Positions 25,463 to 35,658 are shown, counted from the stretch's first letter. The stretch is 64,000 bases of DNA from Algorimicrobium algoritergicola (GCF_008086165.1 NZ_VSKL01000006.1:1-64000); one strand, 5' to 3'. The notes: generated by a model from the sequence alone, not told the origin. Made by a program: numbers and translations.

Positions 25463-26803
25463 TTAGAACTCTAAGAAACTAGAGGCTAATGAAAAATAAA
25501 TTAAAACACCACATATATCTGCAAGTGACGTCACTAAAGGCGCACTTGCCGTAGCTGCATCTATTTTCAGTTTTGTGAATATAAAAGGAAGTAATAGCCC
25601 AATAATACTTCCAAGCATGACATTTAAAACCATGGCTATGCAAACTACTACAATAACTTCTGGCGCTCTAAAACTTGCCACGGCTGCGATACTTACCGCC
25701 ATAGTTATACCTAACATAAAAGATACTAATAGCTCTCTACCAATTAATTTATACCAGTCAGAAACTTGAATTTGACCTAAAGCTAAATAGCGAATCATGA
25801 GTGTGGCCGATTGCGATCCAGCATTTCCTCCGCTATCTATTAACAATGGTAAAAAGAAAACTAGCGCAACAAAGGACTGAATAACATCTTCAAAGTTTTC
25901 TAAAGCCGCTCCAGAAAAAATATTCATAAATACCAGAAGTACCAACCAGACAATTCTGTTTTTATATAAATTGAATATGCGTTCCTTCAAAGGGTTTTTA
26001 CTCACGTTTTGGATAGATCCGAATTTATGGAAATCTTCTGTAGATTCTTCTTCAATAATATCCATAATATCGTCGAAAGTAACAATGCCCAAAAGCACAC
26101 CTTCCTCGCTTAAAACAGGTAAAGCAACCCGATCGTAATTCTTAAAAACAGGAATGGCAGTTTCTTGGTCATCGAGTGCGTTTAAGGATGCAAACCGCTG
26201 ATTAATTAGATTCTTTACAATATCATCTGGGTTTGCAAGAATTAATTCCTTGATCGTTATATCATCAATAAGTTTCCAATTCGTGTCAATAATATAAATA
26301 ACGTTGAGCGTTTCAGAATCTTTGCCATGTTGTCTAATATGAGCAAAAGCTTCTTCTACGGTAAGGTGATCCCTTATGGCAACAAATTCAGGGGTCATCA
26401 ATCGGCCAATACTATCTTTGGGGTAACTTAAAAGTTGGTTTGTAATTAACTGTTCTTCTGGCGATAGTTTTTCAATAAGTCGCTGGGCAATATTACCCGG
26501 TAATTCTTCAAAAAACGCTGTTCTATCATCGGGATTAATATCATTTAAAAGTCGCGTTAGTTTTTTAGAGTTTTCGGCTAAACCTTCAATAATTATTTCC
26601 TGTTCGGAATGGGGAAGAATTTTAAAAGCACCTTTAGCTTGTTGCCTAGAGAGTAATCGAAATAAAATTATTTTAGTTCCTTTGGTGGTATCTTCTACTA
26701 AAGTTGCGGCTTCTAGCGCGTCGAAATTTTTCATGGAACGCTTTAATGAGCGCCATTTTTTTTCTTTAATAAGTTGTAAAAGATCTGTTTTCGTCGCGAG
26801 CAT
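25463..26803 (-). CDS. mgtE: Magnesium transporter MgtE
   Basis: A TTG start at 26818 is possible, but the ATG at 26803 (MLATKTDLLQLIKEKKWRSL) is preferred, giving 446 residues. The domains in order are a helical MgtE_N domain (about 20-125), a pair of CBS domains (about 130-255, with GRLMTPEFVAIRDHLTVEEAF) and a five-helix pore. The pore motif LLIDSGGNAGSQSATLMIRYL matches the Mg2+ selectivity region. The cytosolic N and CBS domains close the channel when Mg2+ is plentiful. It is a single gene convergent to rimO; no M-box riboswitch was seen. Confidence 0.95.
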   Translation of the reverse strand: MLATKTDLLQLIKEKKWRSLKRSMKNFDALEAATLVEDTTKGTKIILFRLLSRQQAKGAFKILPHSEQEIIIEGLAENSKKLTRLLNDINPDDRTAFFEELPGNIAQRLIEKLSPEEQLITNQLLSYPKDSIGRLMTPEFVAIRDHLTVEEAFAHIRQHGKDSETLNVIYIIDTNWKLIDDITIKELILANPDDIVKNLINQRFASLNALDDQETAIPVFKNYDRVALPVLSEEGVLLGIVTFDDIMDIIEEESTEDFHKFGSIQNVSKNPLKERIFNLYKNRIVWLVLLVFMNIFSGAALENFEDVIQSFVALVFFLPLLIDSGGNAGSQSATLMIRYLALGQIQVSDWYKLIGRELLVSFMLGITMAVSIAAVASFRAPEVIVVVCIAMVLNVMLGSIIGLLLPFIFTKLKIDAATASAPLVTSLADICGVLIYFSLASSFLEF

Positions 26804-26910
26804 AGATACAGGTTGCAATGGGTTTGTAAAATTAAGCGAGTTTAATTAAGAATGAGCTTGGATATAGTTTGTCATTTTTAAAAATTAATTTGAATAGAAA
26901 GAAAAAAAAA

Positions 26911-28179
26911 TTACGATTTATCCAATTGCTTTTGAATTTTCTCAATAGCAGACTCAATAGATTTTTCAGGTTCTATAATATTATATTGTCCCCAAAATTC
27001 GGAATCAAGAAAACCAGAAACTTCATCAATTAGAATGCTTGATGGTCTTAAAATAGCGGATTTGTTTTCAGGTCTGGAATAACGTTCATCGGTATATTTC
27101 CAATTGGTAATAGCCATTTCGCTATTTAATGTATACAGATTATTAAATAATCGTCCTTTCCAATTCACTTTAAACGTCAGTACAATATTACTGTAACTGT
27201 AATACCATTTGCCATTGCTGTTTCGGTAATTTACGCGGTAATTAGCTTCAATAGGATACACTTTTACGCGTCTAGGTTTTCGTTTTACAAATAATTCGCT
27301 AGCCATGTCTTGATTTTCTACATTCAAACTATAAATAGCACTAGTTAGCGCGTAGTTTTTAGATTCAATATAAAGTTTGCCATAGTAAAGTGGGATTTGC
27401 AATTCGGGCTTTTGTTTGAAATTAACAACGTATACTAGCTGGTCGTTTATAACGGTTGAGGTGTCAAATGAAAAATCATAATGAATTAAATTATCTTTAT
27501 TGAAAATGTATTGTGGGTACTTCATAATATCCACATATAAATTGTTAAATGGACCACCTTGAAGTTTTAAAGCCAGTGTATCAAGTTTTGAGTAATTAGT
27601 AGTTTTTCGTACTTTAATAATCTCAACGGCATCCTGTCTATTTGTGCTGTTTGGTTGTTTGTAAATAGAAACAACGGCTTCAGATAAGGATGCGTTTTGG
27701 CGTCTTTTTTTTATGGTTTCCCTGTAAAAACCTGTCATTTCTAAACCAGATTCTACATAATTATCTTCTTTTCGCTCTAACATTAAACGCACTAATATTT
27801 CAGCGCTTTTTGGTCTGGAAATATTAACTTCATCAAGAGGTGTAAATGTTGGGTCTAGAGAAATAGTGCTGTTTTCTATAATTGTAGTAATCAGTATTTC
27901 CTTTTCGGCATAGCCTAAATAGGTAATTGAAATGGAACGATTTATATAATCTGAAGGTAACTTTAATATGTAATTACCTTCCGTATTGGAAATGGTTGCA
28001 ATATTAGAATCGGAAACTAATAAATCTGCAAATACCAATGGATCGTTAGTCTTGCTATCAATAATTTTGCCGGTTATTTCAATTATGGAGTCGTTTTCTA
28101 CTTGTGAAAATCCTGAAACAAACGTTCCAAGTATCAGAAGAAAACTGAAATAATACTTTAAAAATAGTAAGGGTTTCAT
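26911..28179 (-). CDS. Secreted carboxypeptidase-D-like domain protein
   Basis: The 422 residues begin with a signal peptide of about 26 residues ending SGFSQ. A CarboxypepD_reg-like domain follows at about 32-118 (ITGKIIDSKTNDPLVFADLL, GYAEKEILI). The remaining 300 residues are beta-rich with conserved aromatic patterns such as GFYRETIKKRR, VNFKQKPELQIPLYYGKLYI and RRVKVYPIEANYRV. This arrangement is common in flavobacterial periplasmic proteins related to the N-terminal part of DUF5686-type proteins, without the barrel. No T9SS tail is present. Role unknown; monocistronic. Confidence 0.88.
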   Translation of the reverse strand: MKPLLFLKYYFSFLLILGTFVSGFSQVENDSIIEITGKIIDSKTNDPLVFADLLVSDSNIATISNTEGNYILKLPSDYINRSISITYLGYAEKEILITTIIENSTISLDPTFTPLDEVNISRPKSAEILVRLMLERKEDNYVESGLEMTGFYRETIKKRRQNASLSEAVVSIYKQPNSTNRQDAVEIIKVRKTTNYSKLDTLALKLQGGPFNNLYVDIMKYPQYIFNKDNLIHYDFSFDTSTVINDQLVYVVNFKQKPELQIPLYYGKLYIESKNYALTSAIYSLNVENQDMASELFVKRKPRRVKVYPIEANYRVNYRNSNGKWYYSYSNIVLTFKVNWKGRLFNNLYTLNSEMAITNWKYTDERYSRPENKSAILRPSSILIDEVSGFLDSEFWGQYNIIEPEKSIESAIEKIQKQLDKS

Positions 28180-28287
28180 AGTTGAATAAATATAACATAA
28201 AAGTTACTTAAAAATCATGAAATCAACTATTATTTGGTATTCATATATTTCAATTTCATGCAATCTAATTAAAAATATAAACCATTA

Positions 28288-28869
28288 TTACCCATGAATC
28301 GTTTCTGATTTCCCGTAATTCTGAATCACTTCCGCTTCAAAGTCAATAAGTTCTTTCCAGCGCTTGTCCACATCCACATCTTGGCCGTATTTTCTAGCAA
28401 AACCAATAAATAGGGTGTAATGTCCAGCTTCACTAATCATTAATTCATGATAAAATTTAGCCAATTCAGGATCATTAATATTTTGAGATAACACTTTAAA
28501 ACGCTCGCAACTTCTAGCTTCAATCATCGCAGAAAATAAGAGTCTGTCTACCATAGCTTGAATGCGACTACCGCCTTTATTCATGAATTTATAAAGCTCG
28601 TTTACGTAACTGTCTTTGCGCTCGCGACCAAGTTTGTAACCGCGTTTCTTTATAATGTCATGAACCATTTCAAAATGTTCCAATTCTTCTTTTGCTAAAG
28701 CTAATAACTCGGTTACCAAATCCGTATATTCCGAATTAAGCGTAATTATGGTAATAGCATTTGTGGCTGCTTTTTGTTCACACCACGCGTGATCGGTTAA
28801 TATTTCCTCCAAATTCGATTCTGCAATATCAACCCAACGTGGATCTGTAGCTAACTTTAATCCTAACAT
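28288..28869 (-). CDS. miaE: tRNA-(ms2io6A)-hydroxylase MiaE
   Basis: The start is placed at 28869 (MLGLKLATDPRWVDIAESNL), the conserved N-terminus, nine codons inside the longest frame (193 residues). It is a four-helix ferritin-like di-iron protein. Metal-binding ExxH pairs are visible in KEELEHFEMVH and ISEAGHYTLF, and two more glutamates in NLEEILTDHAWCEQKAA and AMIEARSCERF. It hydroxylates the isopentenyl group of A37 in tRNAs reading U-codons, using O2. It is divergent from bshC. Confidence 0.94.
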   Translation of the reverse strand: MLGLKLATDPRWVDIAESNLEEILTDHAWCEQKAATNAITIITLNSEYTDLVTELLALAKEELEHFEMVHDIIKKRGYKLGRERKDSYVNELYKFMNKGGSRIQAMVDRLLFSAMIEARSCERFKVLSQNINDPELAKFYHELMISEAGHYTLFIGFARKYGQDVDVDKRWKELIDFEAEVIQNYGKSETIHG

Positions 28870-28985
28870 AAATACATTTTTGGTAAATATAAGCAATCTT
28901 TCTAGTGCTTGTCTGTATATATTTTAAGTTATTTTTAAGACTAGAAAACGTATCTTTACTTTTTTAAAAATAGCAATACCTAACT

Positions 28986-30590
28986 ATGCCAACCCACTGT
29001 ATTCCGTTTAGAGACACCAACTATTTTTCGCCATTAATTTGTGATTATTTAGATGAAAAATCTGCTTTAAAACCCTTCTATAATAGGTTTCCGAAAACGG
29101 ATAATTTTCAAGATCAAATTGCTGAAAAGAAAGCGTCTTTTAGTAAAGCGTCACGAATGGTTTTGGTTGCAAGTTTAAATGAACAATATAAAAACGCGAA
29201 AATATCTCCACAAACGCGTAAAAATATTGATGCTTTACAAAACGAAAACACCTTTACGGTTACAACAGGACATCAGTTAAATATTTTTACGGGTCCGCTT
29301 TATTTCTTCTATAAAATTATTTCGACCATTAATTTATGTGAAGAATTAAAAGCAGCAAACCCAAAACATCATTTTGTGCCTATCTATTGGATGGCAACGG
29401 AAGATCATGATTTTGAAGAAATTAATTACTTCAATTTTGATGGAAAAAAAGTACCATGGAATCGGAAGGCTTCTGGGCCAGTTGGCGAATTGGATTTAGA
29501 AGGTTTTAAATCTGTTTTTGAGATGTTTTCAAAGCAACTTCCTAAAAGTAAAAATAGTGATAAATTAATCGAGCTTTTTCAAAATAGCTATATAGCAAAT
29601 ACGAATCTAACCGAAGCCACACGTTATTTGGTAAACGACTTATTTGCAGAATTTGGATTGGTTATTTTAGACGGAAATGATAAAAATTTGAAGAAAGAAT
29701 TCATTCCTTATATTAAAGAAGAACTTATTAATCAGTCGTCTTTTGAAAACGTTTCGAAAACCAATGAAAAGCTAAACTCACTATCAGAAAACTATAAAAT
29801 TCAAGTCAATCCACGTGAGATTAATCTGTTCTATATTAAATCTGGTTTGCGTGAACGCATTGTAGAAATTGACGGTGTTTTTCAGGTTTTAGAAACAGAA
29901 ATTTCATGGAATAAAAAGCAACTACTTGAAGAGGTTGAAAATCATCCGGAGCGCTTTAGTCCAAATGTTATTTTAAGACCCCTATTTCAAGAAGTGGTTT
30001 TACCAAATCTCTGCTATATTGGAGGAGGTGGTGAATTGGCATATTGGTTTCAATTGAAGTCAAATTTTGAAGCTCAAAAAATTCCATTTCCCATGTTATT
30101 ATTGCGGAATTCGGTGTTGCTAACGACTACCAAACAGCAAGAGAAATTAGAAAAACTAGGTATAGAAAATAAAGATCTGTTTTTAAAACAATCGGATTTA
30201 TTAACGAAAGTAACCAAAGACATTTCAAAAATCAAAATCGATTTTTCGGAACAAAAAGAACATCTTAAAAAGCAGTTTGAAGATTTATACCAATTGGCAG
30301 AACAAACCGATAAATCCTTTAAAGGTGCTGTTTCGGCTCAAGAAACAAAACAAATAAATGGATTAGAACATTTAGAAAAACGCCTGCTAAAAGCGCAAAA
30401 GCGAAAGCAATCGGATATTTTACAGCGTGTTAAGATTTTGCAAGATGAATTATTTCCAAACCAAAGTTTACAAGAGCGTCAAACCAATTTTTCCTCCTTT
30501 TATTTAGAGTTTGGAGACCAATTAATTCAACAGTTAATGGTAAATTTGCAACCGTTGAAAAACGAGTTTATAATATTAAATTTAGAGTAA
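28986..30590 (+). CDS. bshC: Bacillithiol biosynthesis cysteine-adding enzyme BshC
   Basis: The 534 residues are the normal length. The N-terminal MPTHCIPFRDTNYFSPLICDYL, the central TTGHQLNIFTGPLYFFYKI and YWMATEDHDFEEINYF, and the late LRPLFQEVVLPNLCYIGGGGELAYWFQLK are BshC signatures. A long charged coiled coil lies at about 395-490. BshC joins cysteine to glucosaminyl-malate in the final step of bacillithiol formation, so this organism probably uses bacillithiol as a thiol buffer. bshA and bshB are not in the window. The next gene starts three bases after the stop. Confidence 0.95.
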   Translation: MPTHCIPFRDTNYFSPLICDYLDEKSALKPFYNRFPKTDNFQDQIAEKKASFSKASRMVLVASLNEQYKNAKISPQTRKNIDALQNENTFTVTTGHQLNIFTGPLYFFYKIISTINLCEELKAANPKHHFVPIYWMATEDHDFEEINYFNFDGKKVPWNRKASGPVGELDLEGFKSVFEMFSKQLPKSKNSDKLIELFQNSYIANTNLTEATRYLVNDLFAEFGLVILDGNDKNLKKEFIPYIKEELINQSSFENVSKTNEKLNSLSENYKIQVNPREINLFYIKSGLRERIVEIDGVFQVLETEISWNKKQLLEEVENHPERFSPNVILRPLFQEVVLPNLCYIGGGGELAYWFQLKSNFEAQKIPFPMLLLRNSVLLTTTKQQEKLEKLGIENKDLFLKQSDLLTKVTKDISKIKIDFSEQKEHLKKQFEDLYQLAEQTDKSFKGAVSAQETKQINGLEHLEKRLLKAQKRKQSDILQRVKILQDELFPNQSLQERQTNFSSFYLEFGDQLIQQLMVNLQPLKNEFIILNLE

Positions 30591-30593
30591 TTC

Positions 30594-31964
30594 ATGCATA
30601 AAATTGATATGGAGCTTATTGAAATGACATTAGATGTCATGAAATATGCTATTGGTAGAATTTCATCTACCGAACACCCAATAGGGAAGCCTAAAAAATA
30701 CGAAGAACTAAAAGCTATTGTTGGCGAAACGGTTACAGAAAAAGGTGTTGGAGGTGAATACGCTTTTAATTTATGGAAAGAGCATTTGTCCAAAGCTAAT
30801 GTGCCAGTAGATCATCCAAGAAATTTGGCATTTGTTCCAGCTTCACCAACGCGAGCAGCAATTATGTTCGATTTGGTAACGTCAGCTTCTAGTATTCACG
30901 GAGCCTATTGGATGGAAGGTGCTGGTGGAATTTTCTGCGAAAATGAGGCCATGTCTTGGATTGTTTCTTTAACAGGTTTGCCAAAAGGTGCATTTGGCGT
31001 CTTTACAAGTGGTGGAACAGCAGCTAACTTATCAGCAATTGTTACGGCTCGCGAATTTTGGCGTCGTGATGATACCTACAAGCGCGAAAAAGGCTTAATC
31101 ATCACTTCTATTGGAGCACATTCGTCTATAAAAGCCATGGCAAAAGTAGCTGATGTGGATATTTTATTGGTGGATACAGAAGAACGATTAACAGGGGACG
31201 ATTTACGAAAAACCATTGATGGTTTAAACTTTCACCAACGCAAACGTTTATTTGCGGTTGTAGCAACTGGTGGAACAACGAACGCAGGAATCATTGATGA
31301 TTTAGAAGGTGTTGCCAATGTTTGTGAAGAAGAAAATCTATGGTTTCATGTAGATGCGGCTTATGGCGGTGGTGCCTTAGCAGCCGATTCGGTAAGACAC
31401 CTATTTAACGGTATTGAACGTGCAGATAGTATTACAATTGATCCTCATAAATGGATGTTTTCACCTTATGATTGTGGTGCCGTTATTTATAAAGTACCCG
31501 AATTAGCTAAAGAAGCACATTCCCAACAAGGATCTTATTTAGATATTTTTAAAGATGAAGGTGCGCATGGGTTTAACCCAACGGATTATCAAATTCAATT
31601 AACACGTCGCGTACGTGGTTTACCTTTGTGGTTTTCACTAGCTACACATGGAACAGATCGTTATAAACAATCTGTAGAACGTGGTTTGGAATTAGCCCAG
31701 CTTGCGGGAAGAATGATTGAAGCGAATCCAAATGTGGAATTGGTAAGAGAACCAAGTTTATCATGTGTATTATATAGACGTATTGGTTGGAAACCTGAAG
31801 ATTATACAAATTGGACCTATGAAAATCATGAAAAAGGATTTGCATTAGTAACGCCTACCAAATGGAAAAATGGTGATACATTTGAAACCGTTTCCCGTTT
31901 TTGTTTTATCAATCCGGATACAACAGAAAAGGATATTCAACTGATTTTGGAATCCATGAATTAA
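30594..31964 (+). CDS. PLP-dependent decarboxylase (aromatic-amino-acid/glutamate type)
   Basis: The 456 residues form a group II PLP decarboxylase. The PLP lysine is K286 in TIDPHKWMFSP, the pyridine-nitrogen aspartate is D254 in FHVDAAYGGG, and H176 in GAHSSIKAMA stacks on the ring. SGGTAANLSAIVTAR binds the phosphate. The family removes CO2 from tyrosine, DOPA, tryptophan, glutamate or 2,4-diaminobutyrate; the substrate cannot be fixed from sequence. It is cytosolic and begins three bases after bshC, so it is cotranscribed and probably coupled to it. Confidence 0.93.
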   Translation: MHKIDMELIEMTLDVMKYAIGRISSTEHPIGKPKKYEELKAIVGETVTEKGVGGEYAFNLWKEHLSKANVPVDHPRNLAFVPASPTRAAIMFDLVTSASSIHGAYWMEGAGGIFCENEAMSWIVSLTGLPKGAFGVFTSGGTAANLSAIVTAREFWRRDDTYKREKGLIITSIGAHSSIKAMAKVADVDILLVDTEERLTGDDLRKTIDGLNFHQRKRLFAVVATGGTTNAGIIDDLEGVANVCEEENLWFHVDAAYGGGALAADSVRHLFNGIERADSITIDPHKWMFSPYDCGAVIYKVPELAKEAHSQQGSYLDIFKDEGAHGFNPTDYQIQLTRRVRGLPLWFSLATHGTDRYKQSVERGLELAQLAGRMIEANPNVELVREPSLSCVLYRRIGWKPEDYTNWTYENHEKGFALVTPTKWKNGDTFETVSRFCFINPDTTEKDIQLILESMN

Positions 31965-32012
31965 TTATTCAAAAAAGTCCAACTCATAAATAGCTATTCA
32001 TAAATCAATTGT

Positions 32013-32020
32013 TATTTTTG
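32013..32020 (+). promoter_or_regulatory. TATTTTTG -7 box before guaA
   Basis: TATTTTTGCAC ends four bases before the ATG at 32024, implying a nearly leaderless transcript. It overlaps the alternative start at 32009 and so supports the inner start. Confidence 0.45.
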
Positions 32021-32023
32021 CAC

Positions 32024-33559
32024 ATGCAACACAACAACGTATTAATATTAGATTTCGGTTCGCAATACACACAACTAATTGCGCGTCGCGTTAGAGAACT
32101 CAACATTTACTGTGAGATTCATCCGTATAACAAAATTCCAAACAATTTAGAAACGTTTAAAGCTGTTATTCTTTCAGGAAGTCCAAATTCTGTAAGAGGA
32201 GAGGCGGTTTTACACCCCGATTTAAAGCATATTCGTGGTGAAAAACCCTTGCTAGCCGTTTGTTATGGTGCGCAATATTTAGCGCATTTTTCAGGAGGAG
32301 AAGTGGCACCTTCCAATACACGTGAATATGGTCGTGCTAATCTATCGTTTATAAAGGAAAAGGAAGATTTCTTTCACAACATATACCAAGGTAGCCAAGT
32401 TTGGATGAGCCATAGTGATACCATTAAAACACTTCCAGAAAATGGCGTTTTATTAGCCAGTACAGAAGATGTTAAAAATGCAGCTTACAAAATTGAAGGT
32501 GAACAAACCTATGCTATTCAATTTCACCCAGAAGTATATCACTCCAAAGACGGGAAACAATTACTAGAAAACTTTTTAGTCCATATTGCTCAAGTAGAAC
32601 AAGACTGGACGCCACAATCGTTTGTAGAAGAAACGGTTGAAGATCTTCAGAAGAAATTAGGAAATGATCGGGTTGTTTTAGGATTGTCAGGAGGTGTGGA
32701 TTCATCGGTTGCTGCTATGTTATTACATAAAGCAATTGGAAAAAATCTCTATTGTATTTTCGTAAATAACGGATTGTTACGTAAAAATGAGTACCAAGAT
32801 GTATTAGATCAATACAAGGATATGGGACTTAACGTAAAAGGCGTAGATGCTTCGGCACGTTTTTTGGATGCACTAGCAGGATTAAGCGATCCAGAAGAAA
32901 AGCGTAAAGCTATTGGTCGTGTGTTTATTGAAGTTTTTGATGATGAAGCTCATGAGATTTCTGATGTAAAATGGTTAGCTCAAGGCACCATTTATCCAGA
33001 TGTAATTGAAAGTGTTTCGGCAACAGGAGGTCCAAGTGCCACGATTAAAAGTCACCACAATGTTGGTGGATTACCCGATTTTATGAAACTTAAAATTGTG
33101 GAACCCTTGAAGGCTTTATTTAAAGATGAAGTCCGTCGTGTAGGTGCTTCCATGGATATGGATAAAAATTTATTAGGTCGTCATCCGTTTCCAGGACCTG
33201 GATTGGCTATTCGTATTTTAGGCGATATTACAGCTGAAAAAGTACGTATATTACAAGAGGTTGATGCAGTTTTTATTGGTAACCTTAAAAAGTGGAATCT
33301 GTATGATAGCGTATGGCAAGCAGGTGCTATTTTGTTACCTGTTAATAGCGTTGGAGTAATGGGTGATGAGCGTACGTATGAAAAATGTGTCGCATTAAGA
33401 GCCGTAGAAAGTACCGATGGTATGACAGCCGATTGGGTAAATTTACCTTATGAGTTTTTACAAAAAACATCAAACGAGATAATAAATAAAGTAAAAGGCG
33501 TTAATAGAGTAGTGTACGACATTAGTTCAAAACCACCAGCAACAATTGAGTGGGAATAA
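32024..33559 (+). CDS. guaA: GMP synthase (glutamine-hydrolysing)
   Basis: The start is set at the ATG 32024 ([20 protein letters not shown]), giving 511 residues. The N-terminal class I glutamine amidotransferase domain has C80 in [14 protein letters not shown] and the later FHPEVYHS. The ATP-pyrophosphatase domain has the PP-loop [18 protein letters not shown]. The dimerisation domain has [14 protein letters not shown] and ends [11 protein letters not shown]. It converts XMP to GMP in the cytosol. No guanine riboswitch was recognised. Confidence 0.97.
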   Translation: MQHNNVLILDFGSQYTQLIARRVRELNIYCEIHPYNKIPNNLETFKAVILSGSPNSVRGEAVLHPDLKHIRGEKPLLAVCYGAQYLAHFSGGEVAPSNTREYGRANLSFIKEKEDFFHNIYQGSQVWMSHSDTIKTLPENGVLLASTEDVKNAAYKIEGEQTYAIQFHPEVYHSKDGKQLLENFLVHIAQVEQDWTPQSFVEETVEDLQKKLGNDRVVLGLSGGVDSSVAAMLLHKAIGKNLYCIFVNNGLLRKNEYQDVLDQYKDMGLNVKGVDASARFLDALAGLSDPEEKRKAIGRVFIEVFDDEAHEISDVKWLAQGTIYPDVIESVSATGGPSATIKSHHNVGGLPDFMKLKIVEPLKALFKDEVRRVGASMDMDKNLLGRHPFPGPGLAIRILGDITAEKVRILQEVDAVFIGNLKKWNLYDSVWQAGAILLPVNSVGVMGDERTYEKCVALRAVESTDGMTADWVNLPYEFLQKTSNEIINKVKGVNRVVYDISSKPPATIEWE

Positions 33560-33564
33560 ACGAA

Positions 33565-33716
33565 ATGTCACTTCGCGTGATTTTTGAGGAACTAAAAAAT
33601 TGTATCGAGAAGTTGGGCGTTACCACAAGGGTCGCGCTTTACACTTAAATCTTTTTATATCGCTTATATTTATAAAAAAGAATAAAAAGGATAACGTTGC
33701 AATCGCTAACGCAACG
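33565..33716. repeat. Two adjoining intergenic repeats with hairpins
   Basis: 33565-33613 has TGTCACTTCGCGTGATTTT followed by ATCGAGAAGTTG, a degenerate copy of a TGTCACTTCGA...GAGAAGT repeat common in Flavobacteriaceae. 33612-33716 has GTTGGGCGTTACC, AAGGGTCGCGCTTTACACT and AAAAAGGATAACG, and ends in an exact CGTTGC/GCAACG hairpin around AATCGCTAAC. From memory the second matches a dispersed GGGCGTTAC...GGGTCG...GCTTT repeat found in many Bacteroidota genomes. No gene fits here. Confidence 0.5.
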
Positions 33717-33733
33717 CTGAACGTATATAGATT

Positions 33734-35653
33734 ATGAAGAAACTATTTTGCATTTTAAGCATCCTAATCCTGTTTGGTTGTGGCTCCACATCACAAGCAC
33801 AAAATTATAAAACACATAAGGTAAAAGCCGGGGAAACTATAGAGGCTATTGCTAGACAATATCAACTAACACCTTTTGATATTTATGCATTAAATCCGGA
33901 TGCCAAAAAGGAATTAAAAACCAATACGGTTTTAATTATTCCAAATAAAAAAATAGATCAATCAGCTCCACATGCCGCTATTGAAAAGGAATTAACAGGA
34001 TTTAAAACCCATAAAGTAAAGCGTAGAGAAACATTATACAGCTTGTCTAAAGAGTATGATGTGGAACAAGACGAAATAAAAAAACACAACACCTTTTTAT
34101 ATGCCAATAACTTGCGTAAAGGCGATGAAATAAAAATACCTGTTTATAAAAAAGTGTTTACGGTTACTCAACCAGAAGAAACAGCCAAAACATATACCGT
34201 TTTACCAAAAGAAGGAAAATGGCGAATTGCCTATAAATTTGGAATAACAGTTGCCGAATTGGAAGCGTTAAACCCTGGAATGAATCCTATTCTACAAGAA
34301 GGCGAAGTTATAAATGTGCCAAACATAGGAGATACAGAAGAGAAACCTGTGGATAGTCAATATTCATATTATGAGGTTTTGCCAAAAGAAGGTTTCTACC
34401 GTCTTAAAGTAAAATTGGGTTTGGAGCAAAGTCAGTTGGAAACTTTAAACCCTGAATTAGTTGAAAGCGGACTGAAAGTAGGTATGATTTTAAAAGTACC
34501 TTATAACGCCACTGTTGAAGATGAAAACATAAAATTAGAAAGTACTGATTTAACAAATTCCATTTCAAGCTACAAACAGAAACATATAGCTATCATGTTG
34601 CCGTTTAAACTGAATCGAGTCAATGTAGATTCAGTTGCCGATGCGAAAGCACAAATTAAAAAAGATCCGTTTTTAAACACGTCATTGGATTTTTATTCAG
34701 GTGTTGTTGTGGCTTTAGATTCGCTTAAAAAACTAGGCGTTAATTTAAAAGTAGATGTTTACGATACTAAAAATATGGTAAGCGAAGTGTCCACGATTTT
34801 AAACGAAAATAATTTTGACGATGTTGATGCCGTTATTGGTCCATTAATGTCGAGTACTTTTGAAAAAGTGGCCTCCCAACTACAGAGTCGTAATATTCCG
34901 TTAATTTCACCTAATTTAAAAGATTTAAAGCTTTCAGATAATGTTTTTCAAACCATGCCTTCGGAAGAGTTGCTAAAGGCTAAAATTGTTAATTACGTAA
35001 AGAAAGATTCTTCAATTAATCAAATTATCATTATTGCAGATCAAAGTCGTGTGAAAGTTTCTAACGATTTAAAAATTCATTTCCCAACGGCTTCGCAAAT
35101 CTATTCTCGAAAAGATAAAGAACAAAAGGATGCATTTTATATTTATGATACGGATATTATTTCAAAACTTAAACCTGGTAAAAATATCGTGTTTTTAGAA
35201 ACATCTAATCCAGGATTCGTATCTAATGTGACTAGTAAATTGAATTCTTTAATTTCTAAAGATCGAAAAATTATTTTAGCAACCACCGAAATGGGTAGTG
35301 CTTTTGAAGATGATGAGGTTTCAAACTATCACTTATCTAATCTGCAATTAACATTTCCAGCTATAGCCAAAACTTATAATGAAGATGATAATAATAATTT
35401 TGCTAATAACTACCTCAAGCGGTTTGGCGTAACACCAAATAAAATTGCCGTTCGTGGTTTCGATTTAACAATGGATGTTGTCTTGCGTTTGGTAAATTAT
35501 GATGATCTTTATGAATCCGTAAATCAAGCACCATTAACGGAATATGTTGAAAATAAATTCGCCTATAAAAAGAAATTATTTGGAGGTTACTTTAATGATA
35601 CGGTGTATTTGGTGAAATATGAAGATTTAAAAATCGTAGAGATAAAACAGTAA
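33734..35653 (+). CDS. Lipoprotein with LysM repeats fused to a periplasmic-binding-like domain
   Basis: The 639 residues start with a lipoprotein signal, MKKLFCILSILILFGC (C16). Four LysM-type repeats follow within about residues 25-255, the first two clear (YKTHKVKAGETIEAIARQYQ, FKTHKVKRRETLYSLSKEYD) and the last two degenerate. A type 1 periplasmic-binding fold fills about 285-600 (IAIMLPFKLN, LDFYSGVVVALDSLKKLGV, DAVIGPLMSS, IPLISPNLKDL). LysM binds peptidoglycan; the second domain resembles amino-acid receptors and E. coli LpoA. A peptidoglycan-linked sensor or synthase activator is plausible (inference). Three bases link its stop to the trailing osmC leader. Confidence 0.88.
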   Translation: MKKLFCILSILILFGCGSTSQAQNYKTHKVKAGETIEAIARQYQLTPFDIYALNPDAKKELKTNTVLIIPNKKIDQSAPHAAIEKELTGFKTHKVKRRETLYSLSKEYDVEQDEIKKHNTFLYANNLRKGDEIKIPVYKKVFTVTQPEETAKTYTVLPKEGKWRIAYKFGITVAELEALNPGMNPILQEGEVINVPNIGDTEEKPVDSQYSYYEVLPKEGFYRLKVKLGLEQSQLETLNPELVESGLKVGMILKVPYNATVEDENIKLESTDLTNSISSYKQKHIAIMLPFKLNRVNVDSVADAKAQIKKDPFLNTSLDFYSGVVVALDSLKKLGVNLKVDVYDTKNMVSEVSTILNENNFDDVDAVIGPLMSSTFEKVASQLQSRNIPLISPNLKDLKLSDNVFQTMPSEELLKAKIVNYVKKDSSINQIIIIADQSRVKVSNDLKIHFPTASQIYSRKDKEQKDAFYIYDTDIISKLKPGKNIVFLETSNPGFVSNVTSKLNSLISKDRKIILATTEMGSAFEDDEVSNYHLSNLQLTFPAIAKTYNEDDNNNFANNYLKRFGVTPNKIAVRGFDLTMDVVLRLVNYDDLYESVNQAPLTEYVENKFAYKKKLFGGYFNDTVYLVKYEDLKIVEIKQ

Positions 35654-35658
35654 TAAAT

